This document shows, in pieces, positions 15,201 through 24,581 of a DNA stretch of 64,000 nt. Source of the stretch: Salinivirgaceae bacterium (lineage in GTDB: Bacteria > Bacteroidota > Bacteroidia > Bacteroidales > SZUA-534); the NCBI GenBank assembly GCA_024405635.1, contig JAKSOL010000004.1, positions 62,001 through 126,000 on the forward strand. The letters are read 5' to 3'. The notes under the pieces were generated by a model, which did not search any database, was not told the DNA's origin, and saw only the letters and a list, made by a program, of their open reading frames with translations. Position numbers and translations under genes: made by a program. Numbering within the stretch: position 1 is the first letter of the stretch; every line of letters starts with the position of its first letter.

Positions 15201-18200
15201 TGGCGGTAGCAGCAGTCGTGCTGCCAGTGGTGCCGTATTTGGTTTCAACATTAGCTTCGGTATAAGTTGAACCATCAAGATTCATTTTGTAGTGTTTAAC
15301 AGTGTAAGGAGTACCTGATGCGGCGGTCCAAATGGCGTAGTAAGTAACGTTGTTTGCAGGCATGGTGCTTATGGTTGCCACAGCGCCTGTTGCCGAAGTT
15401 GACCAACCTGCAAGTTCGTAGCCCGAGTTGGTTACATCGGGAGTAAGAATGGTTGTTCCGTAAGCAATGCTGCCACTTGTGTGTGTGGTGCTAGTTATAC
15501 TTGCTGATGCACCATTATGGCTAGCGTTTAGGTCCCATGTTAAAGTATAGTTGTTAACTGTCCATTTTGCGAACAATGTTCCGTTAGCACTAAACGCTGT
15601 GTTATCGGCAGTGGTGGTAATAAATCCGTTTGCGTCAATCATTTGAGTGCCGTTGCCGTTAACAGCGGTGTAGTAACCGCCAAAGGTGTAGCCTGTTTTG
15701 GTTGGAACGGTGATGGCGTTTGCGCTTGCGGTCATGGCAGCGCCGCCGTTTGTTAGCGCAAATTTGTTGCCGTAAGTTTCGTAAACAGCAGCAGTACCAG
15801 CCGATGTTGCTCCTTGGTTGTCAAGCGTAATGGCATAAGTGTTAGCAGTCCATTTTGCATAAATGGTAACAATGTTTCCGTTGCTTGTAGTAAGGTTAGT
15901 AACACTTTGGCTGTTGGTGTAGTTAGTGCCCGAACCATCGGCATTTGCGGTCCAACCAGCAAATGTGTAACCAGTGCGGGAAAAGGCGTTCGCCGAAAGA
16001 GTTTTAGCAACGTTGTAAGTGTGGCTGCTATTGGTCATTGTGCCATTTGTAGCGCCGTTGCCGTTGTAAGCTACTTCGTAGGTTATGGCAGTCCATTTTG
16101 CATACAAAGTGCCATTAGCGCTAAAGTTGGTATTGCTAGCGTTGGTGGTAATAAATCCGTTTGCATCAATATATTGTGTTCCTGCACCGTTTGCAGCAGT
16201 GTAGTAACCTCCAAAAATGTAACCAGTTTTGGTAGGAACGGTAATGGCGTTTGCACTTGCGGTCATGGCAGCACCGCCATCGGTTAGCGAGTAGTTTTTG
16301 CCAAAGGTTAAATAAATGGTTTGTGTGCCAGCGGTAGTTGCGCTTGCGTTATTAAGAGTAATGGTGTAACTGTTAGCGCTCCATTGAGCGTAAAGGTCAA
16401 CAATTGCGCCATTGGTGTTGCTTAGGTTAGTAACACTTTGGCTGTTTGTGTAGTTAACACCGCTACCATTTGCAGCAGTGTTCCAACCAGTAAAGGTGTA
16501 ACCTGTGCGGGTGAAGGAGTTTGCCGAAAGAGTTTTAGCAGCGTTGTAAGTGTGGCTGCTATTGGTCATTGTGCCACTGCCGTTGTTGGCATTATATCGA
16601 ACTTGGTAAGTGTTGGCAGTCCATTTTGCGTACAAAGTTCCAGCCTCGCTGAATGCAGTGTTGCTTGCATCGGTGGTTAAAAATCCGTCAGCTCCAATAA
16701 ACTGAGTGCCCTCGCCATCTTGTTCGGTGTAGTAGCCGCCAAAGGTGTAGCCTGTTTTGGTTGGAACGGTAATGGCGTTTGCACTTGCGGTCATGGCAGC
16801 ACCGCCGTTTGTAAGAGCAAATTTGCTACCAAATGTTTCGTAAATGGTTGCGCTACCAGTAGTGGTTGCGCTTTGGTTATCGAGCGTAATAGCGTAAGTA
16901 TTGGCGCTCCATTGAGCATAAATGGTGTAAGAACCGTTATTAGCACTAACTAAGTTCGAAACCAAAACTTTATCGGCATACGATGTTCCGCTACCGTTTT
17001 CTTTGGTGTTCCAATTGCTGAATGTGTAACCAGTGCGAGTGAAAGCGTTGGCGCGTAAGTTGCCAGCCACTCCGTAGGTCATGTAACTAGGTGCCATTGT
17101 ACCACTACCGCCATTTGGTTGGTAGCTGATAGTGTACGAATTGGCTGTCCATTTAGCATAAAGAGTGGTGTTAGAAGTAAAGGTAGTTGAGGTTGCCAAA
17201 ATGGTTCCCGATGCATTTACATATTGAGTGCCACCACCATTTATAGCAGTGTAGTAACCGCCAAAGGTGTAACCAGTGCGAGTAGGAATGGTTACGCTTG
17301 CAGGACTATAAGCATTAGCGTAGGTTAGCAACAACGAAGCGGTGCCTGCAGTAGTTGCTCCTTGATTATCAAGAGTTATGGTGTATGTTTTGGCTGTCCA
17401 ATTGGCATACAAAGTAATGTTGGCAGTTGTGGCAGTGTTGCTAGCTACAATTTTACCTGTAGCATCAATATACTTAGTGCCACCGCCGTTTGTAGCAGTG
17501 TAATAACCGTCAAAGTCGTATCCAGTTTTGGTTGGAACGGTAATGGTTGTAACGGCAGCACCTCCATTTGTGGTAGCAAATTTGGTTGCATAGGTCAAGT
17601 ACAAAGTGTTAACCGATTGTGTGCCGCCTTGAGCATTTAATGAAATGGTGTAGGTATTAGCAGTGGCTATTACATAAAGTGTTTTGTTAGTAGCATCGTT
17701 AGCACTAGGAGTAAATGCTGCGCCTGCCTCGTAATTTGTTCCGCTACCATTTGCGGCAGTGTTCCATTTACAAGAGTAACCAGTTTTGCTGATGCTTGGC
17801 AGAGTGAAAGTTGGTGCGGTCCAAGTGGCAGTTAGTGCTACCGAAGCACCATTTGTGCTTGCTAAATTCTTAAAGTATTGTGCTGTTGATGCAGTGCCAG
17901 TCCAGCTTGTGGTAACGTTGGTGCTTGCAGTTCCACTTAATGCCGACGAAGCCAACCCTGTTGCTGTCCATCCAGCAAATGATGCAGCTTTGCTATCAGT
18001 TGTTTTGCCAATGGTGGCGCCAGTGCTATTAGCATTGTATGCCATTGTAAAGGTTTTGGTTGGGTTGCTTATGTTTTTCACTTCGTCAAACAAAGCCGAA
18101 GTTGGCGCACTTGAACCCGCAGTGCCATTGTTAAGCGAGTACGAAATGGTGTAACTATTAGCTGTCCATTTAGCATACAAGGTTGCACTAGCGTTAAAGT

Positions 18201-21200
18201 AAGTGTTGGCTGGTAGAGCGCCATTGGTGCCAATAACTTGTGTGCCGCCACCATTTGCAGCGGTGTAGTATCCGCCAAAAGTGTAGCCAGTGCGTGTAGG
18301 AACGGTTATGCTTGTAACTGCAGTGCCGTTGCTGGTAAGCGCATATTTGCTACCGTAAGTTTCGTAAACCACATCAGTGCCGTTGGTAGCACCAGCGCGG
18401 TCAAGAGTAATGGTGTACTCGTTAACTGTCCAGTTGGCGTACAAAGTTGTGTTTGCGCTAAATTGGGTGTTTGCAACGGTAATAACACCAGTTGCGCTAA
18501 TGCATTGTGTGCCACCACCATTTGCAGCAGTGTAGTAACCGCCAAAGTTGTAACCTGTTTTGGTAGGAATAGTTATGCTGCTTGGACTGAAACTATCGCC
18601 ATAAACCTCGGTTATGCTAGCAGTTCCTGCTGTAGTGGCACTTTGATTGTTAAGGGTGATGGTGTAGCTATTTGGGCTCCAAATGGCGTAGAATTTATTT
18701 CCGCCCACAGCCACAGTGCCGTAGCTTGATATTGTACTGCCGTTATTGGAAGCACTCCAACCCTTAAACGTGTAACCTGTTCTGCTAGGATTAGCTGGAG
18801 CGCTAATGCTGCTGCCAAATGCTGCGCTATTGCTTTCAACGGTTGTACTTGTTCCATCGTTTTTGTACCACACCACATCGTAGTTGTTTACTGACCATTG
18901 TGCGTACAAAGCACCATTTGCACTAAAGTTGGTGCTGCTAGCGTTTGCGGTAATGTAGCCGTTAGCATCAATGTATTGCGAGCCACCACTTGCAGCAGTG
19001 TAAAATCCGTTAAACGTGTAACCGGTGCGAGTTGGCACCGTTATGGCGTTGGTGGTTACAGTCATTTTGTTGCTTACAACGCCCGATGTGTTGGTTAGAT
19101 AAAAACCGTTGTTGTAATTTTCGTAAATGGTTGAGGTTTCAAGGTTGCCACCTTCGGCACTTAAACTGATGCTATAGGTCAAAGGAGTCCAAATAGCATA
19201 ATAGGTTAAGTCTGATGCGGGCATTGTGCTTGCTACTGAGCCTGTTACAGCATCGGCGTTAGTGCTCCAAGTAAGTAAGTAGCCTGTTTTTGTAGGACTT
19301 GGAGCGGTAATGTTGCTTTGGTATTTGGTGCTGATTGTGGTAGTGTTGCCATCGTTAACCCAATTCAAATTGTAGCTGTTGCGTGTGTATAGGTATTTTA
19401 CCACGCTTGTTCCATCGCCAGCAATGGCTACGTTTTGTACTTCGCTGAAAGTAAAACCAGTAACGGTTTTTTTAGCTGAAGCAGGTTCAGTTGTCATTGT
19501 TCCGGTTGTTCCAGTTTTGTTTTCGGCAGTGGCAAACAATTCGGTATAAGTTCCAGCAGTGGCAAGGCTTTCGCCTAAGTGCTGAACTTGATAAGGTGTG
19601 TTGGTGTTTGGATTCCAAAATGCATACAATGTGTTTGATGCACTATATGTGCTGAATAAATAGCTTCCACCTAAATCCCAAGTTTTGACGTTACTGTTGG
19701 CATCTTGTGCCCAACCTTGCAGCGTGTATCCAACTCGTGTAAATCCGCCCCTTGGCAAAGTGATTGACGAACTTGTGGTGCTACCTGTCATTGCATCAAT
19801 GGTTCCTGTACCTCCGTTGGCATTAAAACTGATGTTGTAACCTATTAGAGCTAGCACATTAAACGATACCGATTTTTCGTCGTTTTCGGCATCGTTGTCG
19901 CAACTAATGCGAGCCATGTAGTTGTAGGTGCCTTGTGCATTTGGGTTAATGGTGAATTTGAGTGTGGCTGTGCTGCCTGAGGCAAGTGTGCCCACAGTCC
20001 AAATGCCAGAGTTGAATGTTCCTGCTGTTGGGAACCCGCTTACTGCTGTTGGTGTGCTACTGCTCGAAATGGATGTAGGGAACACAACTTGTACGTTTTC
20101 GGCATTGGTTGGATTTAAGTTTTGTACTACTATCTCAACATTAACCAAGTCGCCCTCGGTTATTTTTTTGCCCGAAATGCTTGTGCCGTTTTTGTCGGTT
20201 AGCGTAAGTGTTTTTATAGTTGCATCAAAACCAGCGTAGCAACCTGCATTCTTTGCAAAGGTTAGTGCTTGCTTAACGTTTATTGTTTGGTTTTGCCCCG
20301 ATGTAAAGTTGTAAGCTACACCCGATGCCGAGTTTGACGAGTATTTTATTTGATAGTTTATGTTCCCTCCTTTGGGGTAAGGTACCGCCGACATGCAGAA
20401 TAAACCACTGCCGTTGGTAACCGCACTAAATGGTTCGTTGTTGCCGTCAAGAATTTGCGAACTTCCATCGGCATTCCAAAGTGTTACAGTTATTCCTGCC
20501 AATCCCAGTTCGCTTGCGTCCCAAGTTTGGTTTTGGTTGTTGTCAAAATATACTTTACCTTGAATAATGCCATAGTTATATATTGCATCGGCATCGTCAA
20601 CTGCTATCTCGCTTATTTTAACATAGTCGTCGCCTTCTTGGGTTTTGTAGGCCCAAAAGTCAAGTATAGAGTTATTGCCAAGGCTGTTTGCATTGTATGA
20701 AAATTTTAATGCACCGCCACTTGATTGGTTAGAGTAGTATGGATTACCAGCTGTAAAAGTGCCAGGATTTGGAGTACGATTGGCTACATTAACGTATGTT
20801 CCGTTGTAGGTGGTGTAACTACCGCCATCAAAATAAACGGCATATTGCTCGTTGCTGTTAAGCGATGTGCTACCAGTAGCAAGTGCATTCATCAGTTTCA
20901 AAATACAGCCGTTAGGGTTTCCTTCAACGTCAAACATTGGCAAGTGAACCTCGCCTCCGTGAACTCGCAACTGAACTTCGTACTTGTCGGCATCTTTGGT
21001 AACAGCATTGCCTTGGGCATCGGTTCCGTCCCAAATAATGTAATTCTGCCCTTTTGATGCTGCGTTCATAATAACCTTGTCGCGGTAGTCAAATACTACA
21101 ACATCGTTACCAAAGTTGTCAACATCGCGGTTGGTGTTTATAATAAGTTCGTAGGTGCATTGTTGGTCAAAATTCATGGTAAACATGCCGCCACTGCCTT

Positions 21201-22338
21201 GGTTTGCAATGCCTATGTTACCTGGATTTCCGTTTTCGTCATTTTTGTTGCTGCGGTTGCCAATAAAAGTTAGCGAACCATCGGTAGCCTTGGCAAATTC
21301 TTTGGGTTTGGTTGGAAATTTGCTCATTATTTGGCTAATGCCTTTGCCAGAACCAATTTGGGTAACTGTATCGGGATAGTTTAGGAAAATGGCATGGGTA
21401 ACCACAGTTTGGTCGTTTTGCCAGTCGGGCTGTGGAAATGTTACGTTACCCATCAACGGATTAGTGTCGAGGTTTGGGCTACTGCTCGATGCACTAGTAA
21501 TGCCGTGTTTGTAAAGTGTTTGGTTCGATGTGCCGTCAATCAAACCCACGTTGTTTGAGTAGAATTGAAACGCGCGAGGATCCATTCCGTTAGGCAAAAA
21601 GTTATAAACGTAGCCGTCTTTGGTTAGTATGTAAAGATCAGCAAACCAGTTTAAGTTAGCTCCATTTTCTGCAAGGTCGAGTGCGGCAGCGTAAAAGAAT
21701 ACACGGCCATCAATTGGTTTTTGTTTGTCAATGCCAAATACTGTAATGTCCCAAGCGCCAGTAACTGTATTGCATTCTGAAATGTTATCGTTCCAATTGC
21801 TTGCAGTTCCATACCCTCCAGTGGCTTCGCTTTGTGAGTAAAAACGGAACTCGTAAATACCATCTTCGGGCACAGTGAATGTGAGAGGAATGTAATAATT
21901 ATCAGGGCTCTGACTTGCGTTTATGCCATACCGTGGACCGTTCTTCTCTTTGGTACGAGTGTTAATGTAGCCTATGCAATTTGTGGAGTTAACGGTGCCT
22001 CGATTGTTTGTGCTTTTTGTAACGTTATATTTCCACTCAGTACCAGTCGATTGACGCACAATTGATATGTTGCAACCATATTTAGTGCTTTTAGTTGCGT
22101 TACTCGAACCAAAGCAAATGGTTTCGTCTTTGCGAGCAATAACCATAAGGGTAGTTTGCATTTCGCGACCAGCTTTTTTCCAAGAACTGGTGTAGTGTAG
22201 ATATGCACGTTTTGCGTTTGCGCTGGCATTCTTGGGGTTCATATTAAGTTTGTACGAACCTTCGGCCATGCTAAGCATTGGTAATAGAAACAAAGCTGCA
22301 AATAACATTGCCGCTTTGCAAAGTCTTGACTTTGTCAT
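12256..22338 (-). CDS. Giant T9SS-secreted repeat adhesin (InlB B-repeat/MucBP-like), 3360 aa
   Basis: Signal peptide in the first ~25 residues (LFLLPMLSMA). An N-terminal region of about 560 residues has no family I can name with confidence. An SdrD_B-like module follows near 590-690 (GKVYFDNNQNQTWDASELGL), then a DUF11/CARDB-like module near 705-825. Residues about 830-3080 are Listeria-Bacteroides repeats (TGYTFGGYYTAANGG type, more than 20 units) mixed with MucBP-like units of the YTVKHYKMNLDG type. A Ca-binding TSP3-like segment (DIDGDGNPDLNIDTDGDG) lies near 3100. The last ~75 residues (AYPNP...VNVVKQ) are a T9SS type A sorting domain. Role: very long surface adhesin. Its last codon lies 4 nt before a barrel gene. 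A near-inverted homologue is at 25618-33246. Confidence 0.85.
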   Translation of the reverse strand: MTKSRLCKAAMLFAALFLLPMLSMAEGSYKLNMNPKNASANAKRAYLHYTSSWKKAGREMQTTLMVIARKDETICFGSSNATKSTKYGCNISIVRQSTGTEWKYNVTKSTNNRGTVNSTNCIGYINTRTKEKNGPRYGINASQSPDNYYIPLTFTVPEDGIYEFRFYSQSEATGGYGTASNWNDNISECNTVTGAWDITVFGIDKQKPIDGRVFFYAAALDLAENGANLNWFADLYILTKDGYVYNFLPNGMDPRAFQFYSNNVGLIDGTSNQTLYKHGITSASSSSPNLDTNPLMGNVTFPQPDWQNDQTVVTHAIFLNYPDTVTQIGSGKGISQIMSKFPTKPKEFAKATDGSLTFIGNRSNKNDENGNPGNIGIANQGSGGMFTMNFDQQCTYELIINTNRDVDNFGNDVVVFDYRDKVIMNAASKGQNYIIWDGTDAQGNAVTKDADKYEVQLRVHGGEVHLPMFDVEGNPNGCILKLMNALATGSTSLNSNEQYAVYFDGGSYTTYNGTYVNVANRTPNPGTFTAGNPYYSNQSSGGALKFSYNANSLGNNSILDFWAYKTQEGDDYVKISEIAVDDADAIYNYGIIQGKVYFDNNQNQTWDASELGLAGITVTLWNADGSSQILDGNNEPFSAVTNGSGLFCMSAVPYPKGGNINYQIKYSSNSASGVAYNFTSGQNQTINVKQALTFAKNAGCYAGFDATIKTLTLTDKNGTSISGKKITEGDLVNVEIVVQNLNPTNAENVQVVFPTSISSSSTPTAVSGFPTAGTFNSGIWTVGTLASGSTATLKFTINPNAQGTYNYMARISCDNDAENDEKSVSFNVLALIGYNISFNANGGTGTIDAMTGSTTSSSITLPRGGFTRVGYTLQGWAQDANSNVKTWDLGGSYLFSTYSASNTLYAFWNPNTNTPYQVQHLGESLATAGTYTELFATAENKTGTTGTMTTEPASAKKTVTGFTFSEVQNVAIAGDGTSVVKYLYTRNSYNLNWVNDGNTTTISTKYQSNITAPSPTKTGYLLTWSTNADAVTGSVASTMPASDLTYYAIWTPLTYSISLSAEGGNLETSTIYENYNNGFYLTNTSGVVSNKMTVTTNAITVPTRTGYTFNGFYTAASGGSQYIDANGYITANASSTNFSANGALYAQWSVNNYDVVWYKNDGTSTTVESNSAAFGSSISAPANPSRTGYTFKGWSASNNGSTISSYGTVAVGGNKFYAIWSPNSYTITLNNQSATTAGTASITEVYGDSFSPSSITIPTKTGYNFGGYYTAANGGGTQCISATGVITVANTQFSANTTLYANWTVNEYTITLDRAGATNGTDVVYETYGSKYALTSNGTAVTSITVPTRTGYTFGGYYTAANGGGTQVIGTNGALPANTYFNASATLYAKWTANSYTISYSLNNGTAGSSAPTSALFDEVKNISNPTKTFTMAYNANSTGATIGKTTDSKAASFAGWTATGLASSALSGTASTNVTTSWTGTASTAQYFKNLASTNGASVALTATWTAPTFTLPSISKTGYSCKWNTAANGSGTNYEAGAAFTPSANDATNKTLYVIATANTYTISLNAQGGTQSVNTLYLTYATKFATTNGGAAVTTITVPTKTGYDFDGYYTATNGGGTKYIDATGKIVASNTATTANITLYANWTAKTYTITLDNQGATTAGTASLLLTYANAYSPASVTIPTRTGYTFGGYYTAINGGGTQYVNASGTILATSTTFTSNTTLYAKWTANSYTISYQPNGGSGTMAPSYMTYGVAGNLRANAFTRTGYTFSNWNTKENGSGTSYADKVLVSNLVSANNGSYTIYAQWSANTYAITLDNQSATTTGSATIYETFGSKFALTNGGAAMTASANAITVPTKTGYTFGGYYTEQDGEGTQFIGADGFLTTDASNTAFSEAGTLYAKWTANTYQVRYNANNGSGTMTNSSHTYNAAKTLSANSFTRTGYTFTGWNTAANGSGVNYTNSQSVTNLSNTNGAIVDLYAQWSANSYTITLNNASATTAGTQTIYLTFGKNYSLTDGGAAMTASANAITVPTKTGYIFGGYYTAANGAGTQYIDANGFITTNASNTNFSANGTLYAKWTAITYEVAYNGNGATNGTMTNSSHTYNVAKTLSANAFSRTGYTFAGWTANADGSGTNYTNSQSVTNLTTSNGNIVTIYAKWTANTYAITLDNQGATSAGTAAVYETYGNKFALTNGGAAMTASANAITVPTKTGYTFGGYYTAVNGNGTQMIDANGFITTTADNTAFSANGTLFAKWTVNNYTLTWDLNASHNGASASITSTTHTSGSIAYGTTILTPDVTNSGYELAGWSTSATGAVATISTMPANNVTYYAIWTAASGTPYTVKHYKMNLDGSTYTEANVETKYGTTGSTTAATAKTYEGFTAQSISQSTINGNGGTVITINYTRNQYTLTWNITNGGSATGSYTAAGSIYFDAPITAPTLVRAGYTGSWDNVISNMPATNTTFTSVWVANDNLYTVRHNLQNIDGTYTVDASSTQQLSGKTDAPTAAEAKSYTGFTSQTFSQKTITANANNDIDIFYNRNSYDLTWNLNGGTATNSYTSGSVVYGASITAPQLYKAGYSYSWDATPATTMPANALTYNAVWTAGATNYTVEHYFMQLDGTYPATATYSQTLSGLADAATVAVAKDTVGFTANFSQSTINGDGSTVVRIDYARNQHSLAWITTQGLVEASAYTEDGLVYYGTPLVAPTLNRNGFTYTWSPQVPATMPNSDATYTVVWEASDGIIYTVRHFTQELDGSYTLAESTTNTGKTGDLMEVIPNNYTGFTLNAFEAGTIAGDGSSVQDVFYSRNSYSVTWNIGDGIINLNMPYTHTSAMYQSPIVAPTLLRDGFDYTWAPEVNTMPANDISFTAIWSVKQYASVWLMNDGTDSVFFSKSLNFGDEIVAPATNPSRYGFTFAGWSHAADGDAETQFGTMTELGDTLFALWTENHLLISWTPNNGDITTTVELMRGEPIVAPANPSLDGYSFAGWSNSQNSNVAISDFGSATDTVEFFGLWNKNKYAITWAETETTSKVDSILFGEPIVAYTPTQAGFKFTGWATDNGTLVTNFGTMPSHNLTFVATWQQNTEINVDFTDDGICNLNCDIDGDGNPDLNIDTDGDGIADKNITDIKALIDFDAPNPFVTCENDDDLEISVTKSSALYNVNYSYTINGTADNSQNGITYTIPDSASAQGVIGITAQLGSSHLTKQIDYQVRKRFIRKMWDDVVSIVDVEHQFNNYVWMHNDKQVCTNAYYNEVGGLSGTYYLIATNKDGQTYYSCSMDFGPTIELTAYPNPTLNLVTIRGGNIEAGQSIKVFDANGQLLLQQTVDNNMQIDLSALPQGAYLIMVGNQSVNVVKQ
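13090..19850 (-). repeat. Adhesin repeat tract with ~530-bp higher-order units
   Basis: Coding repeats of the 3360-aa adhesin. At DNA level the 14-mer GCGGTCATGGCAGC recurs at 15728, 16259 and 16787, spacings of 531 and 528 bp, each embedded in similar flanks that encode alternating GGYYTA- and GWNTAA-type repeats. The rest consists of more diverged single repeats. Such a tract is prone to unit gain and loss and to assembly collapse. Confidence 0.8.
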
Positions 22339-22382
22339 ATTGTTTGGTTTTTATTAAGTCTTAAAAAGTTTTTTCTAAACTA

Positions 22383-22390
22383 CAAAACTA
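22383..22390 (-). promoter_or_regulatory. Bacteroidota -7 element upstream of the giant adhesin
   Basis: TAGTTTTG on the minus strand matches TAnnTTTG, the -7 consensus of Bacteroidota primary sigma factors, about 44 nt before the adhesin ATG. A minus-strand TTTG at 22402-22405 is closer than the usual -33 spacing, so only the -7 box is persuasive. Confidence 0.4.
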
Positions 22391-22529
22391 ATACTTATTA
22401 ACAAATTGTTGATAAGTGTAAACGTTGATAATGGCTAAAAATCAGTCAAATACATCATTTAGCATGTGGTTGCAGTTTTTTTATTGATAAATAGAAGAGA
22501 AAAATGCTGAAGGGAAACGAGCATTCAGT

Positions 22530-22563
22530 AAAAAAAGCGCAGCAACATGGGCTTTTTTGCGCT
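22530..22563 (-). terminator. Terminator after the PLD-YciO-glycosyltransferase operon
   Basis: On the minus strand, stem AGCGCA/TGCGCT (22558-22563 and 22536-22541) with an inner AGC/GCT pairing is followed by seven T (plus-strand A at 22530-22536). A second hairpin, AATGCT/AGCATT (22503-22525), follows. Both lie between the glycosyltransferase stop and the adhesin promoter. Confidence 0.65.
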
Positions 22564-22596
22564 GAAAATAAAAGTGCTGATTAGTGTAATTTGAAC

Positions 22597-23901
22597 TTAA
22601 ACAATAAGTTCTGACAATAGTTTAACTTGTTTTTCTCTTGAGAATTGTTCACTATTCTGGCAGTTGCAAGCAATTTCGCCACACTGAAATTGTGTATATA
22701 ATGTAGGTAATAGTTCCAAAAGATGTTGCTTGTTGCGTACAATAGTTCCAGCTTTTGCAGTTTCTATAATTTCTTTCTGCGGATTTAAGTTGCAATCTTC
22801 TTTCCCAAAATGACTTTGCTTTAATAGTAAAGCTTCATTGTCGTTGTCGTAACAAAACAAAATGTGCCTTTGCAATGCAACATAGTCGTAGATTTTTGTG
22901 CCTACTATAGAGTAATAATTGAACAAAAGCAAAATGTTATGCTTGGCAAGTTCCTTTAGTAAGTCTTTATTATTTAATTGGGGAACGATGTTTACGTATG
23001 GTTTTAATTGAGGATACTTTGCATCTAAAAGATGTTCAATTCCAATAAAGTCGCGAATGCCGAAGAAATTTATTTCAAAATTGTCAATTTGCTTTTTTGT
23101 TACAACTTGACAGAAACAATCGAGTACGCTATCTAACGGGTGATATTTGTAAATGGTACCAACGTAGGCAAACCTAAGTTTGTCTGATTGCTGTTGTATG
23201 TTCTTAATTGCGTTTATGGCGTCGGGGTCGTAGCCGTTGGCAATAACAAAAGCATCGTTTTTAACAAGGCTTTTGATTTTTGAAACAAAATAATCGTTAA
23301 CGGTGGTAACGAATTTTGCATTTGAGGTAAACTTTTTTTCAAAAAACGTGTTTCTCCAAAGCAGAAACCTGTTTTTACTTCTGGTAGGATCTTGAGTCCA
23401 TGGGTCTCTGTAGTCGGCAATCCATGGAATGTTATGCAATCTGCTTAATTCAGATGCGTATTTAAAAAGAACAAAAGGTTCGCCAGTTGCTATAATGTAA
23501 TCAACCGAATTGTGCTGCAAGTACTTTTTGGCGCCCTTATATATGCCCGCTTTTGGTCCTATGTTAAAAATGTATTGAACATTGTCGAAAAACGCACTGA
23601 TGGCTTTACGTATAAAAGCATATTTGTTTTTTCCGTGTTTAAGCAGAATCTTGTTTGCAATATTGGGTTTATAAGGTGTACGTATTATGGTGCCATATTC
23701 GGTTTCTTCAACAATAGTTTCTTGTGTTGCCGAAGGGGCAATGTAGTCTAATTCGTTACCATATTTGTTTTCCCATTGGCGCGTAACAACAATAGGGTAA
23801 ACTCCATTTTTTTTAAGGTACTTATACCAGGCAAATGGGCGCAATCCTCCAACTGAAACATAAGGAGGAAAGTCGTATGCCAGGATAAGTAATCGTTTCA
23901 T
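22597..23901 (-). CDS. Glycosyltransferase, GT4-like
   Basis: A 434-aa GT-B fold glycosyltransferase. The N-terminal MKRLLILAYDFPPYVSVGGLRP with a glycine-rich loop is typical of GT4 enzymes, as is ADYRDPWTQDP in the acceptor domain. The C-terminal donor half begins near LRFAYVGTIYKYHP and has a diverged sugar-nucleotide site (YYSIVGTKIYDYVALQRHILF), where E-x7-E is not obvious. It is cytoplasmic or peripheral to the membrane. It is the last gene of a minus-strand operon with YciO/Sua5 and PLD genes (25-nt gap to YciO). Acceptor and sugar are unknown; it may modify surface glycans or secreted glycoproteins. Confidence 0.75.
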   Translation of the reverse strand: MKRLLILAYDFPPYVSVGGLRPFAWYKYLKKNGVYPIVVTRQWENKYGNELDYIAPSATQETIVEETEYGTIIRTPYKPNIANKILLKHGKNKYAFIRKAISAFFDNVQYIFNIGPKAGIYKGAKKYLQHNSVDYIIATGEPFVLFKYASELSRLHNIPWIADYRDPWTQDPTRSKNRFLLWRNTFFEKKFTSNAKFVTTVNDYFVSKIKSLVKNDAFVIANGYDPDAINAIKNIQQQSDKLRFAYVGTIYKYHPLDSVLDCFCQVVTKKQIDNFEINFFGIRDFIGIEHLLDAKYPQLKPYVNIVPQLNNKDLLKELAKHNILLLFNYYSIVGTKIYDYVALQRHILFCYDNDNEALLLKQSHFGKEDCNLNPQKEIIETAKAGTIVRNKQHLLELLPTLYTQFQCGEIACNCQNSEQFSREKQVKLLSELIV

Positions 23902-23926
23902 TTTTGTATCAATTTTACCGCCATTC

Positions 23927-24535
23927 TTACTCCAACTCGCCCTTTCCTTCGCGAATTATCTCAAAGTCGTTTGTAGTGCAATCAACTACTGTTGAGGGTT
24001 GGTTGTCGCCATAGCCGCCATCAATAACAAAATCGACTAAGTGACCGTACTTTTCGTTTATCAGTTCGGGGTCGGTAATGTATTCTTCAATGTCGTTGTC
24101 GGCATGAATGGAGCTTGATAGCATTGGGTTGCCCAATTGTGCAATAATGGCTTGCAGTATGTTGTTGTTGGGTATGCGAACTCCAACTGTTTTGCGTCGC
24201 ATTTTAAATTGGCGAGGAATGTTGCTATTTGCCTCAAGCACAAAAGTAAAAGGACCTGGGGTGTTGCGTTTTATCAACTTAAAGGCAGGTGTTGGCAGTT
24301 TGGTGTAGTCCGATACGTGCGATATGTCGCTAAAAACAAAAGAAAAAAAGGCTTTGTTCATATCTACGCCTTGTATTTTTGCCAAGCGTTCAACGGCCTT
24401 GTGTTGGTTAATGTCGCAACCAATACCATATATAGTGTCGGTTGGGTATATAATAACTCCGCCGTTTTTCAGCACTTCAACCACGCGGTCAATCTCGCGT
24501 TTGTTAGGATTGTCGGGGTGAATTTTCAGTATCAT
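23927..24535 (-). CDS. L-threonylcarbamoyladenylate synthase-type protein (YciO/YrdC/Sua5)
   Basis: A 202-aa single YrdC domain. I chose ATG 24535 because MILKIHPDNPNKREID is the usual beginning in the YciO branch; an in-frame start at 24559 would add eight residues. Conserved features are GGVIIYPTDTIYGIGCD (nucleotide-binding loop), KAFFSFVFSDIS, NTPGPFTFVLEA and the closing STVVDCT. YrdC/Sua5 proteins make threonylcarbamoyl-AMP for t6A37 on ANN-decoding tRNAs; YciO homologues may have a related but weaker or different activity. It is co-transcribed with PLD upstream and a glycosyltransferase downstream. Confidence 0.85.
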   Translation of the reverse strand: MILKIHPDNPNKREIDRVVEVLKNGGVIIYPTDTIYGIGCDINQHKAVERLAKIQGVDMNKAFFSFVFSDISHVSDYTKLPTPAFKLIKRNTPGPFTFVLEANSNIPRQFKMRRKTVGVRIPNNNILQAIIAQLGNPMLSSSIHADNDIEEYITDPELINEKYGHLVDFVIDGGYGDNQPSTVVDCTTNDFEIIREGKGELE

Positions 24536-24581
24536 AGTTGTTTGTTTTTGGTTTGCCAAAAGGGGCTAATTACTAAAACAA

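Noticed and set aside
13090..19850. CRISPR-like regular repetition
   Set aside because: The repeats are in-frame protein modules of varying length with conserved amino-acid patterns; there are no short identical repeats with unique spacers.
13137..20700. Many long open frames on the opposite strand or other frames of the 3360-aa adhesin, such as 15814-16287 and 18238-18729 (+)
   Set aside because: They come from the biased, repetitive codons of the adhesin and have low-complexity products with no start context or family resemblance.
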